Source: JBGSYN01 sp041750975
Lineage (GTDB): Bacteria > Pseudomonadota > Alphaproteobacteria > Geminicoccales > Geminicoccaceae
NCBI GenBank assembly: GCA_041750975.1
Contig: JBGSYN010000074.1
Coordinates: forward strand, 1-32,743
Direction of reading: 5' to 3'
Length of the DNA stretch: 32,743 nt
Part shown: piece after piece, positions 15,081 through 23,674 of the stretch
Position numbering within the stretch: position 1 is the first letter of the stretch
How the letters are laid out: each line of letters opens with the position of its first letter
Position numbers and translations under genes: made by a program
Notes under the pieces: generated by a model
Told to the model about the DNA's origin: nothing
Seen by the model: the letters and a program-made list of their open reading frames with translations, nothing else
Database searches by the model: none

Positions 15081-15592
15081 CCGGCGTCGGTTTCCGAGGG
15101 CCGCAGAGGTACGGATTCGGACTGCCGGTTTCGCCAATCGGTGAGGCGTCCGGTCAATGCGGCGTCATCCAGGGCCAGTACTGAAACCGCGAGGAGGGCC
15201 GCGTTGGCGGCACCGGCCGCGCCGATGGCGAGCGTGCCGACGGGAATGCCTTTCGGCATCTGGACGATCGAGAGGAGACTGTCGAAGCCCGACAGCGCGC
15301 GGCTCTCGACCGGCACGCCGAAGACGGGAAGGATCGTGAGGGCCGCGATCATGCCGGGCAGGTGTGCTGCACCGCCGGCACCGGCGATGATCACCCGAAA
15401 GCCCTCCGCCCGGGCGTTCCGGGCGAAATCGTACAGCCGATCCGGCGTGCGGTGCGCCGAGACGATTCGTGGCTCGAAGCCGACGCCGAGCTCGCCCAGA
15501 ACCTCGGCCGCCGCCCGCATGGTCGGCCAATCCGACTGGCTGCCCATGACGATGGCAATCTTGGCTGCCCTGGCGTTCGGCTGAATGGTCAC
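15077..15592 (-). CDS. purE: N5-CAIR mutase PurE
   Basis: PurE converts N5-CAIR to CAIR, the step after PurK. The 171-residue protein contains the class I PurE motifs: IVMGSQSDWPTM (phosphate loop), SAHRTPDRL, AGAGGAAHLPGM with the catalytic His, and QMPKGIPVGTLAIG. The start is a GTG at 15592 that overlaps the csrA stop codon (GTGA), and the end overlaps the purK start (ATGA), so csrA-purE-purK form one tightly coupled set. The gene order purE-purK is common; csrA directly before it is not something I know as general. Confidence 0.95.
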   Translation of the reverse strand: MTIQPNARAAKIAIVMGSQSDWPTMRAAAEVLGELGVGFEPRIVSAHRTPDRLYDFARNARAEGFRVIIAGAGGAAHLPGMIAALTILPVFGVPVESRALSGFDSLLSIVQMPKGIPVGTLAIGAAGAANAALLAVSVLALDDAALTGRLTDWRNRQSESVPLRPSETDAG

Positions 15593-15849
15593 GAAGCGCC
15601 GCCCTTGCGCCCATCTTTATCAGGCCCCGACCCGATCTTCCCGGAATCGCCGAGCAGGTGCCGTGCATCGCGCGCGGCGGCTTCGTTCTCGGCCTGGATC
15701 TCCAGATGAACCTCCTCGCGCAGGACGCTCGCACCTTCCGGAAAATTGAAGCCGAGCTTGACGCTGCGGCCGCGGACCTCGATCACCCGCACCTCGATGG
15801 TATTGTTGATGATGACGGCCTCACCCGGCCGGCGCGTCAAATAGAGCAT
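15589..15849 (-). CDS. csrA: Carbon storage/translational regulator CsrA
   Basis: CsrA dimers bind GGA motifs in mRNA leaders and change translation or stability, often of flagellar genes. The first 60 residues match CsrA throughout: MLYLTRRPGEAVIINN with the RNA-binding Arg pair at the N-terminus, then IEVRVIEVRGRSVKLGF, and VLREEVHLEIQAEN containing the second RNA-binding Arg (R44 in E. coli). The protein has 86 residues, about 25 more than E. coli CsrA, through a charged Gly/Asp/Lys-rich tail. The ATG at 15849 gives the canonical N-terminus. It is divergent from flgB, shares its upstream region (with a CtrA-type box), and overlaps purE downstream. Confidence 0.95.
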   Translation of the reverse strand: MLYLTRRPGEAVIINNTIEVRVIEVRGRSVKLGFNFPEGASVLREEVHLEIQAENEAAARDARHLLGDSGKIGSGPDKDGRKGGAS

Positions 15850-15940
15850 AGTTTTCGACCGTTTCCAAAGCTCAGTGATCGGGGCGTCGGGATCAGCCAC
15901 CTGCAACCGGAGCGACACCGGCAACCCTAACCCGTCGTGC

Positions 15941-15956
15941 TTAACGCTGCATTAAC
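15941..15956 (+). promoter_or_regulatory. CtrA-type box (TTAA-N7-TTAAC) between csrA and flgB
   Basis: TTAA at 15941-15944 and TTAA at 15952-15955 are separated by exactly 7 bases (CGCTGCA), the published spacing of the CtrA response-regulator site in alphaproteobacteria, and the second half reads TTAACC. It lies 84 bp before the flgB ATG and 92 bp before the csrA ATG. CtrA control of early flagellar operons is well known; action on csrA is inferred from position. Confidence 0.65.
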
Positions 15957-16039
15957 CATGACGCCTCTAGATTGATCGTCATGAGTTACAAACCCAACCG
16001 AATTGCCTCGATTGCCGGGCCGTGCTGCGGAGACGGACG

Positions 16040-16453
16040 ATGATCGAAAGTGCTCCCCCGTTGCAGCGCCTGGTCTCGACCAAGCTTGCCTGGGCCAGCG
16101 AGCGTTTCGGCGTGCTCGCGCAGAACCTCGCCAACGCCGATACCCCCGATTATCGCGCCCGTGACATCAAGAGCCCCGATTTCGAGCGGATGCTGATGTC
16201 GGATACGGTCGGCCAGACGCCGCAATTGCAGGTGACGCAGGCCGGCCACGTGTTGCCGGTGGCCCAGCAGGGCAACCTCTTCAGATCGCGCGGCACGGAT
16301 TCGTTCGAGATCAGCCCGACCGGCAATGGCGTGGTCATCGAGGAGCAGATGCAGAAGCTCGGCGAGACCCAGATGGATTACGGCATGGCCACCGGCATTT
16401 ACACCAAGTTCAAGGGCTTTTTGCGTAGTGCGATGGGCGACACCCGTGCCTGA
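16040..16453 (+). CDS. flgB: Flagellar basal-body proximal rod protein FlgB
   Basis: FlgB is a proximal rod subunit exported by the flagellar type III apparatus. The 137-residue protein has the rod-protein N-terminal motif RFGVLAQNLANADTPDYRARDI and a C-terminal helix with GMATGIYTKFKGFLRSAM. The ATG at 16040 has GGAG upstream and gives the normal length; the frame opens 18 nt earlier but lacks a site. It is the first gene of the six-gene flagellar operon and lies just downstream of the CtrA-type box. Confidence 0.95.
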   Translation: MIESAPPLQRLVSTKLAWASERFGVLAQNLANADTPDYRARDIKSPDFERMLMSDTVGQTPQLQVTQAGHVLPVAQQGNLFRSRGTDSFEISPTGNGVVIEEQMQKLGETQMDYGMATGIYTKFKGFLRSAMGDTRA

Positions 16454-16482
16454 GCGCGGTCGCTGAGCGAGGAGACACCAGG

Positions 16483-16890
16483 ATGGACCTGATCGGTGCG
16501 ATGAAGATTTCGGCATCCGGCATGCACGCCCAATCGGCGCGGCTTCGGGTGACCTCGGAAAATCTCGCCAATGCCGCCTCGACCGCCGAGGTGCCGGGCG
16601 GCGAGCCGTTTCGCCGCAAGACCATCAGCTTCGCCAACGAACTCGATCGCGAACTCGGGGTCGATCTGGTCAAGGTCGACCGCTACGGCACCGACACCGC
16701 CGGTTTCGAAGTGCGCTACGAGCCGAGCCATCCGGCGGCCGATGCCGACGGCAACGTGCTCTATCCCAACGTCAATCCCCTCATTGAACTGATGGACATG
16801 CGCGAGGCCCAGCGAAGTTTCGAGGCCAATCTGAACACGATGCAGGCGGCCCGTTCGATGGTCCGCCAGCTCTTGGATCTGATGCGATGA
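16483..16890 (+). CDS. flgC: Flagellar basal-body rod protein FlgC
   Basis: FlgC is another proximal rod subunit. The 135-residue protein starts MKISASGMHAQSARLRVTSE after a short lead and contains SENLANAAST, the YEPSHPAADADGNV turn, and the C-terminal EAQRSFEANLNTMQAARSM helix diagnostic of FlgC. It follows flgB by 29 bp with GAGGAG upstream of the ATG at 16483. The leader also contains an AGGATG motif overlapping the start codon that resembles a CsrA site. Confidence 0.96.
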   Translation: MDLIGAMKISASGMHAQSARLRVTSENLANAASTAEVPGGEPFRRKTISFANELDRELGVDLVKVDRYGTDTAGFEVRYEPSHPAADADGNVLYPNVNPLIELMDMREAQRSFEANLNTMQAARSMVRQLLDLMR

Positions 16891-16918
16891 ACGGCCAGGC
16901 TGATCGGCACGGAGCGGA

Positions 16919-17257
16919 ATGATGGAGACCCAAGGCCTCAACAAGGCGCTTGCCGCCTACGCCCAGGCAAGCCAGCGCCTCAGGAATGCGACTGAAGCGG
17001 GACCGGCGGCCGGGGGCGTCAAACCCACCGCCGCCGAAGGCGGTGCGTTCGCCCAGATGGTCGCAAGCGAGCTCAAGACTGCTGCCGGCGATCTCGCCAA
17101 CGCCGAGACGATGTCGATCCAGGGACTGCAAGGCAAGGCCAGCCTGCAGAACGTGGTCGAAGCGGTCAATGCCGCAGAAATCAGCCTGCAGAAGGTCACC
17201 GCGGTCCGCGATCGCGTCATCTCCGCCTATCAGGAAATCATGCGGATGCCGATCTAG
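16919..17257 (+). CDS. fliE: Flagellar hook-basal body protein FliE
   Basis: FliE joins the MS ring to the rod and is needed for export of rod proteins. The 112-residue protein has the variable N-terminus and conserved C-terminal half: MSIQGLQGKASLQNVVEAVN, EISLQKVTAVRDRVISAYQEIMRMPI. This ending is the standard FliE signature. Two ATGs in a row (16919 and 16922) are possible starts, and GGAG lies just upstream. It is 28 bp after flgC in the same operon. Confidence 0.95.
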   Translation: MMETQGLNKALAAYAQASQRLRNATEAGPAAGGVKPTAAEGGAFAQMVASELKTAAGDLANAETMSIQGLQGKASLQNVVEAVNAAEISLQKVTAVRDRVISAYQEIMRMPI

Positions 17258-17294
17258 GCGCCGATCACCCCTCTCGTCATTCGGAACAGTAATC

Positions 17295-17561
17295 ATGCAG
17301 GCAACTGAGGTCGTCGAACTCGCGCGCATCGGCGTTTGGACCATGATCAAGGTGGGAGCACCCGTGATGTTGGTGGCCCTCGGCACGGGCCTGATCATCT
17401 CCCTGCTCCAGGCCCTTACCCAGATCCAGGAGATGACGCTCTCCTTCGTGCCGAAGATCCTGGCAATCATGGTGACCATGGTGCTGACCATGCCCTTCAT
17501 GATCAATGTCCTGACGGAATTCACCGAGGACATGTTCGCCCGTATCGCAGCACTGGGCTGA
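17295..17561 (+). CDS. fliQ: Flagellar export apparatus protein FliQ
   Basis: FliQ is a small inner-membrane subunit of the flagellar type III export gate, present in several copies around FliP and FliR. The 88-residue protein has two membrane helices (about residues 16-38 and 55-74) and the motif ISLLQALTQIQEMTLSFVPK typical of FliQ/EscS proteins. The frame is open far upstream, but the ATG at 17295 gives the family's exact length. It is followed by fliR after 5 bases. Confidence 0.96.
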   Translation: MQATEVVELARIGVWTMIKVGAPVMLVALGTGLIISLLQALTQIQEMTLSFVPKILAIMVTMVLTMPFMINVLTEFTEDMFARIAALG

Positions 17562-17566
17562 ACCTC

Positions 17567-18334
17567 GTGCCGCAGACCCTGGCGCTCGATCAGGAGGTTT
17601 TCGCCGTGCTCCTGGTCTTCGGGCGGCTGGGGGCGGCGCTGATGATCGCCCCCGGTTTCGGCGAAGCCTATGTGTCGATCCGGATCCGGCTCATTCTGGC
17701 GCTGGCGCTGAGCCTGCTGGCCGTCCCCCTGATCGGCGACCGCCTGCCGGCCATGCCCGCCGATTTCCTCGCCATGGCCGCTCTGGTGATCCAAGAGATC
17801 GTGACCGGTATTCTGATCGGCGCCATCCTGCGCCTCGCCCTCCTGGCGATCCATTTCGCGGGCGGAGTCATCGCCGTGCAGTCGGGTCTTGCCGTGGCGA
17901 CATTCTTCGATCCGAGCGAAGGCGGCCAATCCAGCCTGATCAGCAATTTCCTGACGATTTCAGCACTGACCTTGATGTTTGCGGCCGATCTTCACTACCT
18001 CCTGCTGCATGGACTGGTCGCGAGCTACACCCCCATGGCGCCCCTCGACGAGCGCGCCTTCACGGACGGAATTACCTTCCTGATCGAGCATTCGAGCGCG
18101 GCACTGGCGTGGGGCGTGCGCTTTGCCGCTCCCCTGCTGATCGTAGCGCTGGTGTTTCAGTTGATCCTCGGCATTCTCAACCGCCTGATGCCGGCCTTTC
18201 AGGTCTTCTTCGTGGCGATCCCGCTGCAGCTGATGCTGTCGTTCGGCGTCGTCATGCTGGCAATGGGGGGCATCCTCTTCGGCTTCCTCACGCTCCTGCA
18301 AGAGAGTGTCGCGCCTTTCGCCGTGATGCCCTGA
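17567..18334 (+). CDS. fliR: Flagellar export apparatus protein FliR
   Basis: FliR is the single-copy gate subunit. Starting from the GTG at 17567 the protein has 255 residues and about six membrane helices, with motifs FGRLGAALMIAPGFGE at the first helix, GILIGAILRLALLAIHFAG, and FFDPSEGGQSSLISNFL. The frame opens upstream at 17336, but that part overlaps fliQ out of frame, so the GTG 5 nt after the fliQ stop is preferred. The next gene, flhB, begins 3 bases after its stop. Confidence 0.94.
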   Translation: MPQTLALDQEVFAVLLVFGRLGAALMIAPGFGEAYVSIRIRLILALALSLLAVPLIGDRLPAMPADFLAMAALVIQEIVTGILIGAILRLALLAIHFAGGVIAVQSGLAVATFFDPSEGGQSSLISNFLTISALTLMFAADLHYLLLHGLVASYTPMAPLDERAFTDGITFLIEHSSAALAWGVRFAAPLLIVALVFQLILGILNRLMPAFQVFFVAIPLQLMLSFGVVMLAMGGILFGFLTLLQESVAPFAVMP

Positions 18335-18337
18335 GCG

Positions 18338-19441
18338 ATGGCGGAAGAGACCGACGAATCCCAAAAAACCGAAGCGCCGACCCCGAAACGGATCGAGGAT
18401 GCGCGGCGCAAGGGTCAGGTCGCAAGCTCACGCGAAGTCAACAATTTCATGCTGTTTGCGACAGCGGCGCTGTGCGTTGCCGTCGGCACGCCGACGATGT
18501 TCCGGGAGCTAGGCGCGTTCGGCCGGATCCTCCTGCGCGACGCGCACAGCCTTTCGGCCGGTCCCGCCAGCATCGGCCAGGCGCTGATCCAGAGCCTTGC
18601 CACCCTGGCGCTGGTTCTGGCCCTGCCGTTTCTGGCGTTCATCATTGCGGCGATCGCCTCGTCGGTACTGCAGAATTCGGTGGTCTGGACCACCCAGCCG
18701 ATCACGCCCAAATTCGACAAGATCTCGCCGATGGCGGGGCTCAAACGGCTTTTTTCCAGCCGTTCGCTCGTCGAGTTTCTCAAGAGCCTCATCAAGATCA
18801 CTGTCGTCGGCACGGTCGGTGCGGCGTTGCTCTGGTCCGAACGGGAATGGCTGGTGCGGGCGACCGATTTCACTTCGGCTCAGGTTCTCGCATTGACGCG
18901 CGATCTGGCGCTGCGGCTGCTCGGTACCGTCGCCGCCATCGTCGGTGTTTTCGCCATCTTCGACTACGCCTATCAGCGGATGCAGCTCACCAAGCAGCTC
19001 AGGATGTCGCCGCAGGAAATCAAGGAGGAACACAAGGACACCGACGGCGATCCGATGATCAAGCATCGCCTCCGGCAGCTCCGCAGCGAGCGCTCGAGGC
19101 GGCGCATGATGGCGGCCGTACCCGAGGCGACCGTGGTCATCACCAATCCGACGCATTTCGCGGTCGCGTTGCGCTATCAAGCCGGCGAGACGGCGGCACC
19201 CAAGGTCGTCGCCAAGGGTGTCGACAAGCTCGCGCTCAAGATTCGCGAGGTAGCGCGGGAGAACGGCGTGCCGGTGATTGAAAATCCGCCCTTGGCGCGG
19301 GCTCTCCATGCCAGCGTCGAGATCGACGAGATGATCCCCGAAAGCCAGTTCAAGGCGGTCGCCGAGATCATCAGCTATGTCTTGAAACTGCGCCAGCCGC
19401 AGCGGCGGCAAGTCCCGCCCGCCGTCGACACCGGGTCGTGA
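18338..19441 (+). CDS. flhB: Flagellar export apparatus protein FlhB
   Basis: FlhB controls the switch of export from rod/hook to filament substrates through self-cleavage. The 367-residue protein has the N-terminal EETDESQKTEAPTPKRIEDA cytoplasmic lead, four membrane helices, and the cleavage motif N270-P-T-H (VVITNPTHFAVALRY) intact. The C-terminal cytoplasmic domain contains GVPVIENPPLARALH. It is the last gene of the operon, separated from fliR by 3 bases. Length and motifs are normal. Confidence 0.97.
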   Translation: MAEETDESQKTEAPTPKRIEDARRKGQVASSREVNNFMLFATAALCVAVGTPTMFRELGAFGRILLRDAHSLSAGPASIGQALIQSLATLALVLALPFLAFIIAAIASSVLQNSVVWTTQPITPKFDKISPMAGLKRLFSSRSLVEFLKSLIKITVVGTVGAALLWSEREWLVRATDFTSAQVLALTRDLALRLLGTVAAIVGVFAIFDYAYQRMQLTKQLRMSPQEIKEEHKDTDGDPMIKHRLRQLRSERSRRRMMAAVPEATVVITNPTHFAVALRYQAGETAAPKVVAKGVDKLALKIREVARENGVPVIENPPLARALHASVEIDEMIPESQFKAVAEIISYVLKLRQPQRRQVPPAVDTGS

Positions 19442-19477
19442 TTTGCACGTGAATGCGGCCGCCCTCATGCTGGCATC

Positions 19478-20188
19478 ATGTCGAAAACAGGAAATCTATG
19501 CGTTGCCGCGTTGCTTGGCGTGTCGCTCGCCGCTGCCGTCCAGCCGGGGCAGGCTTCGGCCGACGGGCCGGTACTGGTCGAGCTCTTCACCTCGCAGGGG
19601 TGCAACTCGTGCCCGCCGGCGGATCTCATGCTGGAAAGACTGGCGGAACGCGAGGACGTGATCGCCCTGTCCTATCATGTGACCTATTGGGACCGGCTGG
19701 GCTGGCCCGACACCTTCGGCGATCCGGCGTACGATACGCGGCAACGAGACTATGGGAAGAGGCTCGGCCGCGGGCTGTATACGCCGCAAATGGTGATCGC
19801 AGGGCAGGCCGATGTCGTCGGCGGCCATCCGGCCATTCCCGCGGCAATCGATGAGTTCGCAGCGATCGTGTCGCCGGCGCCGATCGCGATCGACGCTTCG
19901 GGAGCCTTGAGCCTGCCGGAACTGACGGATGCGGCCACCTTGCTTTGGGCGGCTGCGGTCGAGCGGCGCGCCGATGTCGAGATACGACGCGGTGAGAACC
20001 GCGGCAAAACTCTCGCCTACCACAACATCGTTCGTGAATTCACATCCCTGGATCCGCGCCATCCGGAGCCGCTGCCGCTCGCGGCCTGGCAAAAGGCCGG
20101 GCATGATATGGTCGTGGTTGCAGCCCAGAACCCTCGAACCGGCGAAATACTCGCCCTCGGTAAAGTCGCGCTTGGAGCTGGAAGTTAG
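19478..20188 (+). CDS. DUF1223 thioredoxin-fold secreted protein
   Basis: The protein has 236 residues with a Sec signal peptide (about residues 1-28). A DUF1223 domain follows, starting VLVELFTSQGCNSCPPADL with a CxxC pair (C42, C45), then DVIALSYHVTYWDRLGW and YTPQMVIAG. The CxxC and fold suggest a periplasmic redox role, but the family's reaction is not established. It starts 36 bp after flhB on the same strand and may be read from the flagellar transcript or from its own promoter. It converges on a small gene after 14 bp. Confidence 0.88.
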   Translation: MSKTGNLCVAALLGVSLAAAVQPGQASADGPVLVELFTSQGCNSCPPADLMLERLAEREDVIALSYHVTYWDRLGWPDTFGDPAYDTRQRDYGKRLGRGLYTPQMVIAGQADVVGGHPAIPAAIDEFAAIVSPAPIAIDASGALSLPELTDAATLLWAAAVERRADVEIRRGENRGKTLAYHNIVREFTSLDPRHPEPLPLAAWQKAGHDMVVVAAQNPRTGEILALGKVALGAGS

Positions 20189-20202
20189 TTCCCGGTTTAC
20201 GC

Positions 20203-20367
20203 CTAAGGCACCATCATGTCGGCGGCGCTGACCGGGACGGTCCAGACGAGATGGGGCCGGAACAGCTGAGAGTCGATCAAATCGGGTCCTTCATTGGCGA
20301 CCACATGAGTTGCGATCAAGGCCCCGATCACAACTACTAGCGCCGCCCGCCAGAACAGGCCTGTCAT
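20203..20367 (-). CDS. Small exported or membrane-anchored peptide, unknown
   Basis: This is a 54-residue open frame: MTGLFWRAALVVVIGALIA is a signal-anchor or signal-peptide-like helix, with a possible cleavage after VVANE, followed by about 28 polar/aromatic residues without Cys. I do not recognise it. Support for it being real is an AGAGGGATGAT ribosome site just before the ATG at 20367 and codon use like its neighbours; the longer frame to 20451 has no site. It is transcribed in the same direction as the RND genes but is separated from them by 130 bp. Confidence 0.45.
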   Translation of the reverse strand: MTGLFWRAALVVVIGALIATHVVANEGPDLIDSQLFRPHLVWTVPVSAADMMVP

Positions 20368-20497
20368 ATCATCCCTCTGTATTTTTTGTCGCATTGAGGC
20401 GTAATAACGCACCTTCAATGCCTCATGTAGGGCGAGGGGACAAGCCTGCAATAGTGGAAAGGACCTATGCGCAAATGAAAAGGGAACAGCGGCCGGA

Positions 20498-23400
20498 TCA
20501 GGACACTGCGCGGTCGCCGGCAGCAGTTTCCTCTTCGATCTTCCCGCCTTTCGGCCGACGCGCCAGGGACCGGCAGACCGTATAGAACACGGGCGTGAAG
20601 ATCAGGCCGAACAGCGTGACGCCGATCATCCCGCTGAAGACTGCCGTGCCCAGGGCTTGACGGTTTTCCGCCCCGGGACCGGTCGCGATCACCAGCGGCA
20701 CGACGCCGAGGATGAACGCGAATGCCGTCATCAGGATCGGGCGCAGCCGCACCCGCGCAGCGTGAACGGCCGCCTCGACCCGGTTCATGCCTGCCTCTTC
20801 CGCCTGCCTCGCGAATTCGACGATGAGAATGGCGTTCTTAGCGGCAAGGCCCACTAGCACGACGAACCCGATCTGTACCAGGAGATTGAGAGGGATGCCG
20901 CGAAGGCCGACGCCGGTAACGCCGGCAAGGAGGCACATCGGCACGATCAGAATGACGGCGAGCGGCAGGAGCCAGCTTTCATACTGAGCCGCGAGGAACA
21001 AAAAGACGAAGATCGTTGCCGCGATGAAGACATAGATTGCGGTGCTGCCGGCCTGCTGCTCCTGATAGGCGAGCTCGGTCCATTGGAAATCGAAACCCCG
21101 CGGCAGGACCTCGGACGCGAGCTGCTCGATGATGTCGATCGCTTCGCCGGTCGAGATTGCGGGGGTCGTGCTGCCTTGAATTGCCGCGGACGGGTAGAGA
21201 TTGTAGTGCGGCACGCGATAGGGCCCGGCGATGTCGCGGAAGGTTGCGATCGAGCCGATCGGCACCATGTGGCCGTCGCTGCTGCGCGCCCGCAGGTCCT
21301 CGACGTCCTCCAGTTCCTCGCGGAAATTGCCGTCGGCCTGGACCTGAACGCGATAGACCCGTCCCAGATAGTTGAAATCATTGGCGAAGGCCGAACCCAG
21401 ATAAATTCGCAGCGTCTCGAAGACGTTCTCGATCGGCACATTCAGCATCTCGGCCTTCACCCGGTCGATATCGGCGTAGATTTTGGGCGTGCCTATCTCA
21501 AAAGGTGAGAAGACCTGGACCAGGTTCGGCTGTTCACTAGCCGCCTGGATCAGTGCGTTCTTGGCTTCCTCGAGCGCCGGGACGCCCTGATTGAGCCGGT
21601 CCTCGACATAGAGCTTGAAGCCGCCGCCCGTGCCGATGCCGCGGATCGGCGGCGGGGGAATGACCAGGATTGCGGCTTCCTTGACCTGGCTGACGACGGC
21701 ACGGGTCTCGTTCAGGATGCCCTCATAGCTAAGGCCCTTCTCGAGCCGTTCTTCGAAGGGCGCCAGAACCGTGAAAATGGCGCCCTTGTTCGGCGCGTTG
21801 GTGAAGGTCGCACCGTCGAACCCGGCGAACCCGGCGGTGTTGGCGACGCCGTCGACCTGTAGCAGCCGCTGGGTGACGTCGAGCACGACATCGTCGGTTC
21901 GATCCAATGACGCGCCGGGTGGCAGGTTGACGATGGTGATCAGGTAGCCCTGGTCCTGCTCGGGGACAAAGCCGGTCGGGGCGCGCTGAAACTGCCAGCC
22001 GGTCAGGCCGATGAGGCCTGCATACACTACCAGAACGAGGACAGAAAAGCGGATCAGGCGGCTCGCGAGAGCGCCATAGCCATTGGAGAGCCGGTCGAAA
22101 CCACGATTGAAGCGGTCGAAAAACCAGCCGGTCGGCCGCGCATACCAGCGTCGCTGAGGGATTTCCTCGTGCGGCTTCAATAAGAGCGACGCCAGCGCCG
22201 GTGACAAGGTCAACGAGACCAGAACCGAAATCACGGTGGAGACCGCGATCGTCACGGCGAACTGGCGGAAGAACTGGCCGGTGATGCCGGTGATCAGGGT
22301 TGCCGGCACGAATACCGCGACCAGCACCAGACCCATGCCGATCAGGGCACCGCCAACTTCGTCGATGGTTCGATGCGTGGCGTCGCGGGGGCTCATGCCG
22401 GCCCGAATATTCCGTTCGACATTCTCGATGACGATGATGGCGTCGTCGACGACGATGCCGATTGCCAGGACCAGCCCGAACAGCGAGAGCGTATTGAGAG
22501 AAAATCCCAGGGCCGCCATGATTGCGAAGGTGCCGATCAGCGACACCGGGATCGCCAGGATCGGAATGATTGCTGCCCGCCAAGTTTGCAGAAAGAGGAT
22601 GATGACGATGACGACGAGGGCTATGGCCTCGAAGATCGTCCGCACCACCTCGTCTACGGATTGCTGGATGAATTGCGTCGGATTGTAGATGATGTCGTAG
22701 CCGAGCCCGTCGGGAAAGACGGCGGCAAGCTCCTCGATTGTTGCCTGGACCTCGGCTGCGGTCTCGAGCGCGTTCGTCCCTGGCCGCTGGAAAATACCCA
22801 GCGCAACTGCCTCGCGATCATTCAGATAGGCGTTGCGCAGATAGTCCTGGGCGCCGATTTCGACCCTGCCGATATCGCGAATGCGGATCAGCTTGCCGTC
22901 TTCGCCTGAGGCGACGACGATATCCTCGAAATCACCGACCTCGCTCAACCGGCCCTGGGTCTCGATGCTGAGCTCGAACGCCGGTTGGCCCGGCACGGGC
23001 TGCTGGCCTAACACGCCCGAGGCCACTTCGACATTCTGATCCTGCACAGCACTGACGACATCGGACGCCGCCAGATTGAGCTCGCTCATGCGGTCCGGGT
23101 CGAGCCAGACCCGCATCGAATAATCGCGCGCGCCGAAAATCTGAACGTCGCCGACGCCGTTGATCCGCGACAGCACATCCCGAACCTGCAAGGTGGCGTA
23201 ATTCGAGATGTAAAGCTGATCGAGCGAGCCATCCGGTGAATTCATGTGGATGACCATCATCAGATCGGGCGAGCTTTTCTGGGTCGTGATGCCGAGCCGT
23301 CTCGCTTCCTCGGGCAGGCGTGGCTCGGCCACGGCCACACGGTTTTGTACCAGGACCTGGGCGGTATCGAGATCGGTACCCAGGGCGAAGGTGACGGTGA

Positions 23401-23674
23401 TCTGGACCCTGCCGTCGCCGGTCGACTGCGACAGCATGTAAAGCATGCCTTCAACGCCGTTGATTTCCTGCTCGAGCGGCGTTGCCACTGCATCGGCGAT
23501 GGTCTCGGCCGAGGCGCCCGGATAAGAAGCGGAGACCACGACCGTCGGCGGCACGACTTCCGGATATTGCGAGACCGGCAGCGTCGTGTAGGCGTAGGCG
23601 CCGAGCAGCACGATGACGACCGAGATCACCGTCGCGAAGATCGGGCGGTCGACGAAGAAATGCGCGAATTTCAT
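20498..23674 (-). CDS. RND efflux inner-membrane transporter (AcrB/MexB-like, HAE1)
   Basis: This 1058-residue pump exports drugs or other toxic molecules in exchange for protons. The N-terminus FFVDRPIFATVISVVIVLLG and the proton-relay pair D410-D411 (GIVVDDAIIVIENVE) match AcrB D407/D408, and the late GLAAKNAILIVEFA supplies the Lys equivalent to AcrB K940. Length and the two periplasmic loops with the porter/docking repeat are normal. Its ATG at 23674 follows directly on the stop of the adaptor gene with no gap, so the two are coupled. No TolC-like gene or regulator is adjacent, so the outer-membrane channel is probably encoded elsewhere. Substrate is not predictable. Confidence 0.96.
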   Translation of the reverse strand: MKFAHFFVDRPIFATVISVVIVLLGAYAYTTLPVSQYPEVVPPTVVVSASYPGASAETIADAVATPLEQEINGVEGMLYMLSQSTGDGRVQITVTFALGTDLDTAQVLVQNRVAVAEPRLPEEARRLGITTQKSSPDLMMVIHMNSPDGSLDQLYISNYATLQVRDVLSRINGVGDVQIFGARDYSMRVWLDPDRMSELNLAASDVVSAVQDQNVEVASGVLGQQPVPGQPAFELSIETQGRLSEVGDFEDIVVASGEDGKLIRIRDIGRVEIGAQDYLRNAYLNDREAVALGIFQRPGTNALETAAEVQATIEELAAVFPDGLGYDIIYNPTQFIQQSVDEVVRTIFEAIALVVIVIILFLQTWRAAIIPILAIPVSLIGTFAIMAALGFSLNTLSLFGLVLAIGIVVDDAIIVIENVERNIRAGMSPRDATHRTIDEVGGALIGMGLVLVAVFVPATLITGITGQFFRQFAVTIAVSTVISVLVSLTLSPALASLLLKPHEEIPQRRWYARPTGWFFDRFNRGFDRLSNGYGALASRLIRFSVLVLVVYAGLIGLTGWQFQRAPTGFVPEQDQGYLITIVNLPPGASLDRTDDVVLDVTQRLLQVDGVANTAGFAGFDGATFTNAPNKGAIFTVLAPFEERLEKGLSYEGILNETRAVVSQVKEAAILVIPPPPIRGIGTGGGFKLYVEDRLNQGVPALEEAKNALIQAASEQPNLVQVFSPFEIGTPKIYADIDRVKAEMLNVPIENVFETLRIYLGSAFANDFNYLGRVYRVQVQADGNFREELEDVEDLRARSSDGHMVPIGSIATFRDIAGPYRVPHYNLYPSAAIQGSTTPAISTGEAIDIIEQLASEVLPRGFDFQWTELAYQEQQAGSTAIYVFIAATIFVFLFLAAQYESWLLPLAVILIVPMCLLAGVTGVGLRGIPLNLLVQIGFVVLVGLAAKNAILIVEFARQAEEAGMNRVEAAVHAARVRLRPILMTAFAFILGVVPLVIATGPGAENRQALGTAVFSGMIGVTLFGLIFTPVFYTVCRSLARRPKGGKIEEETAAGDRAVS

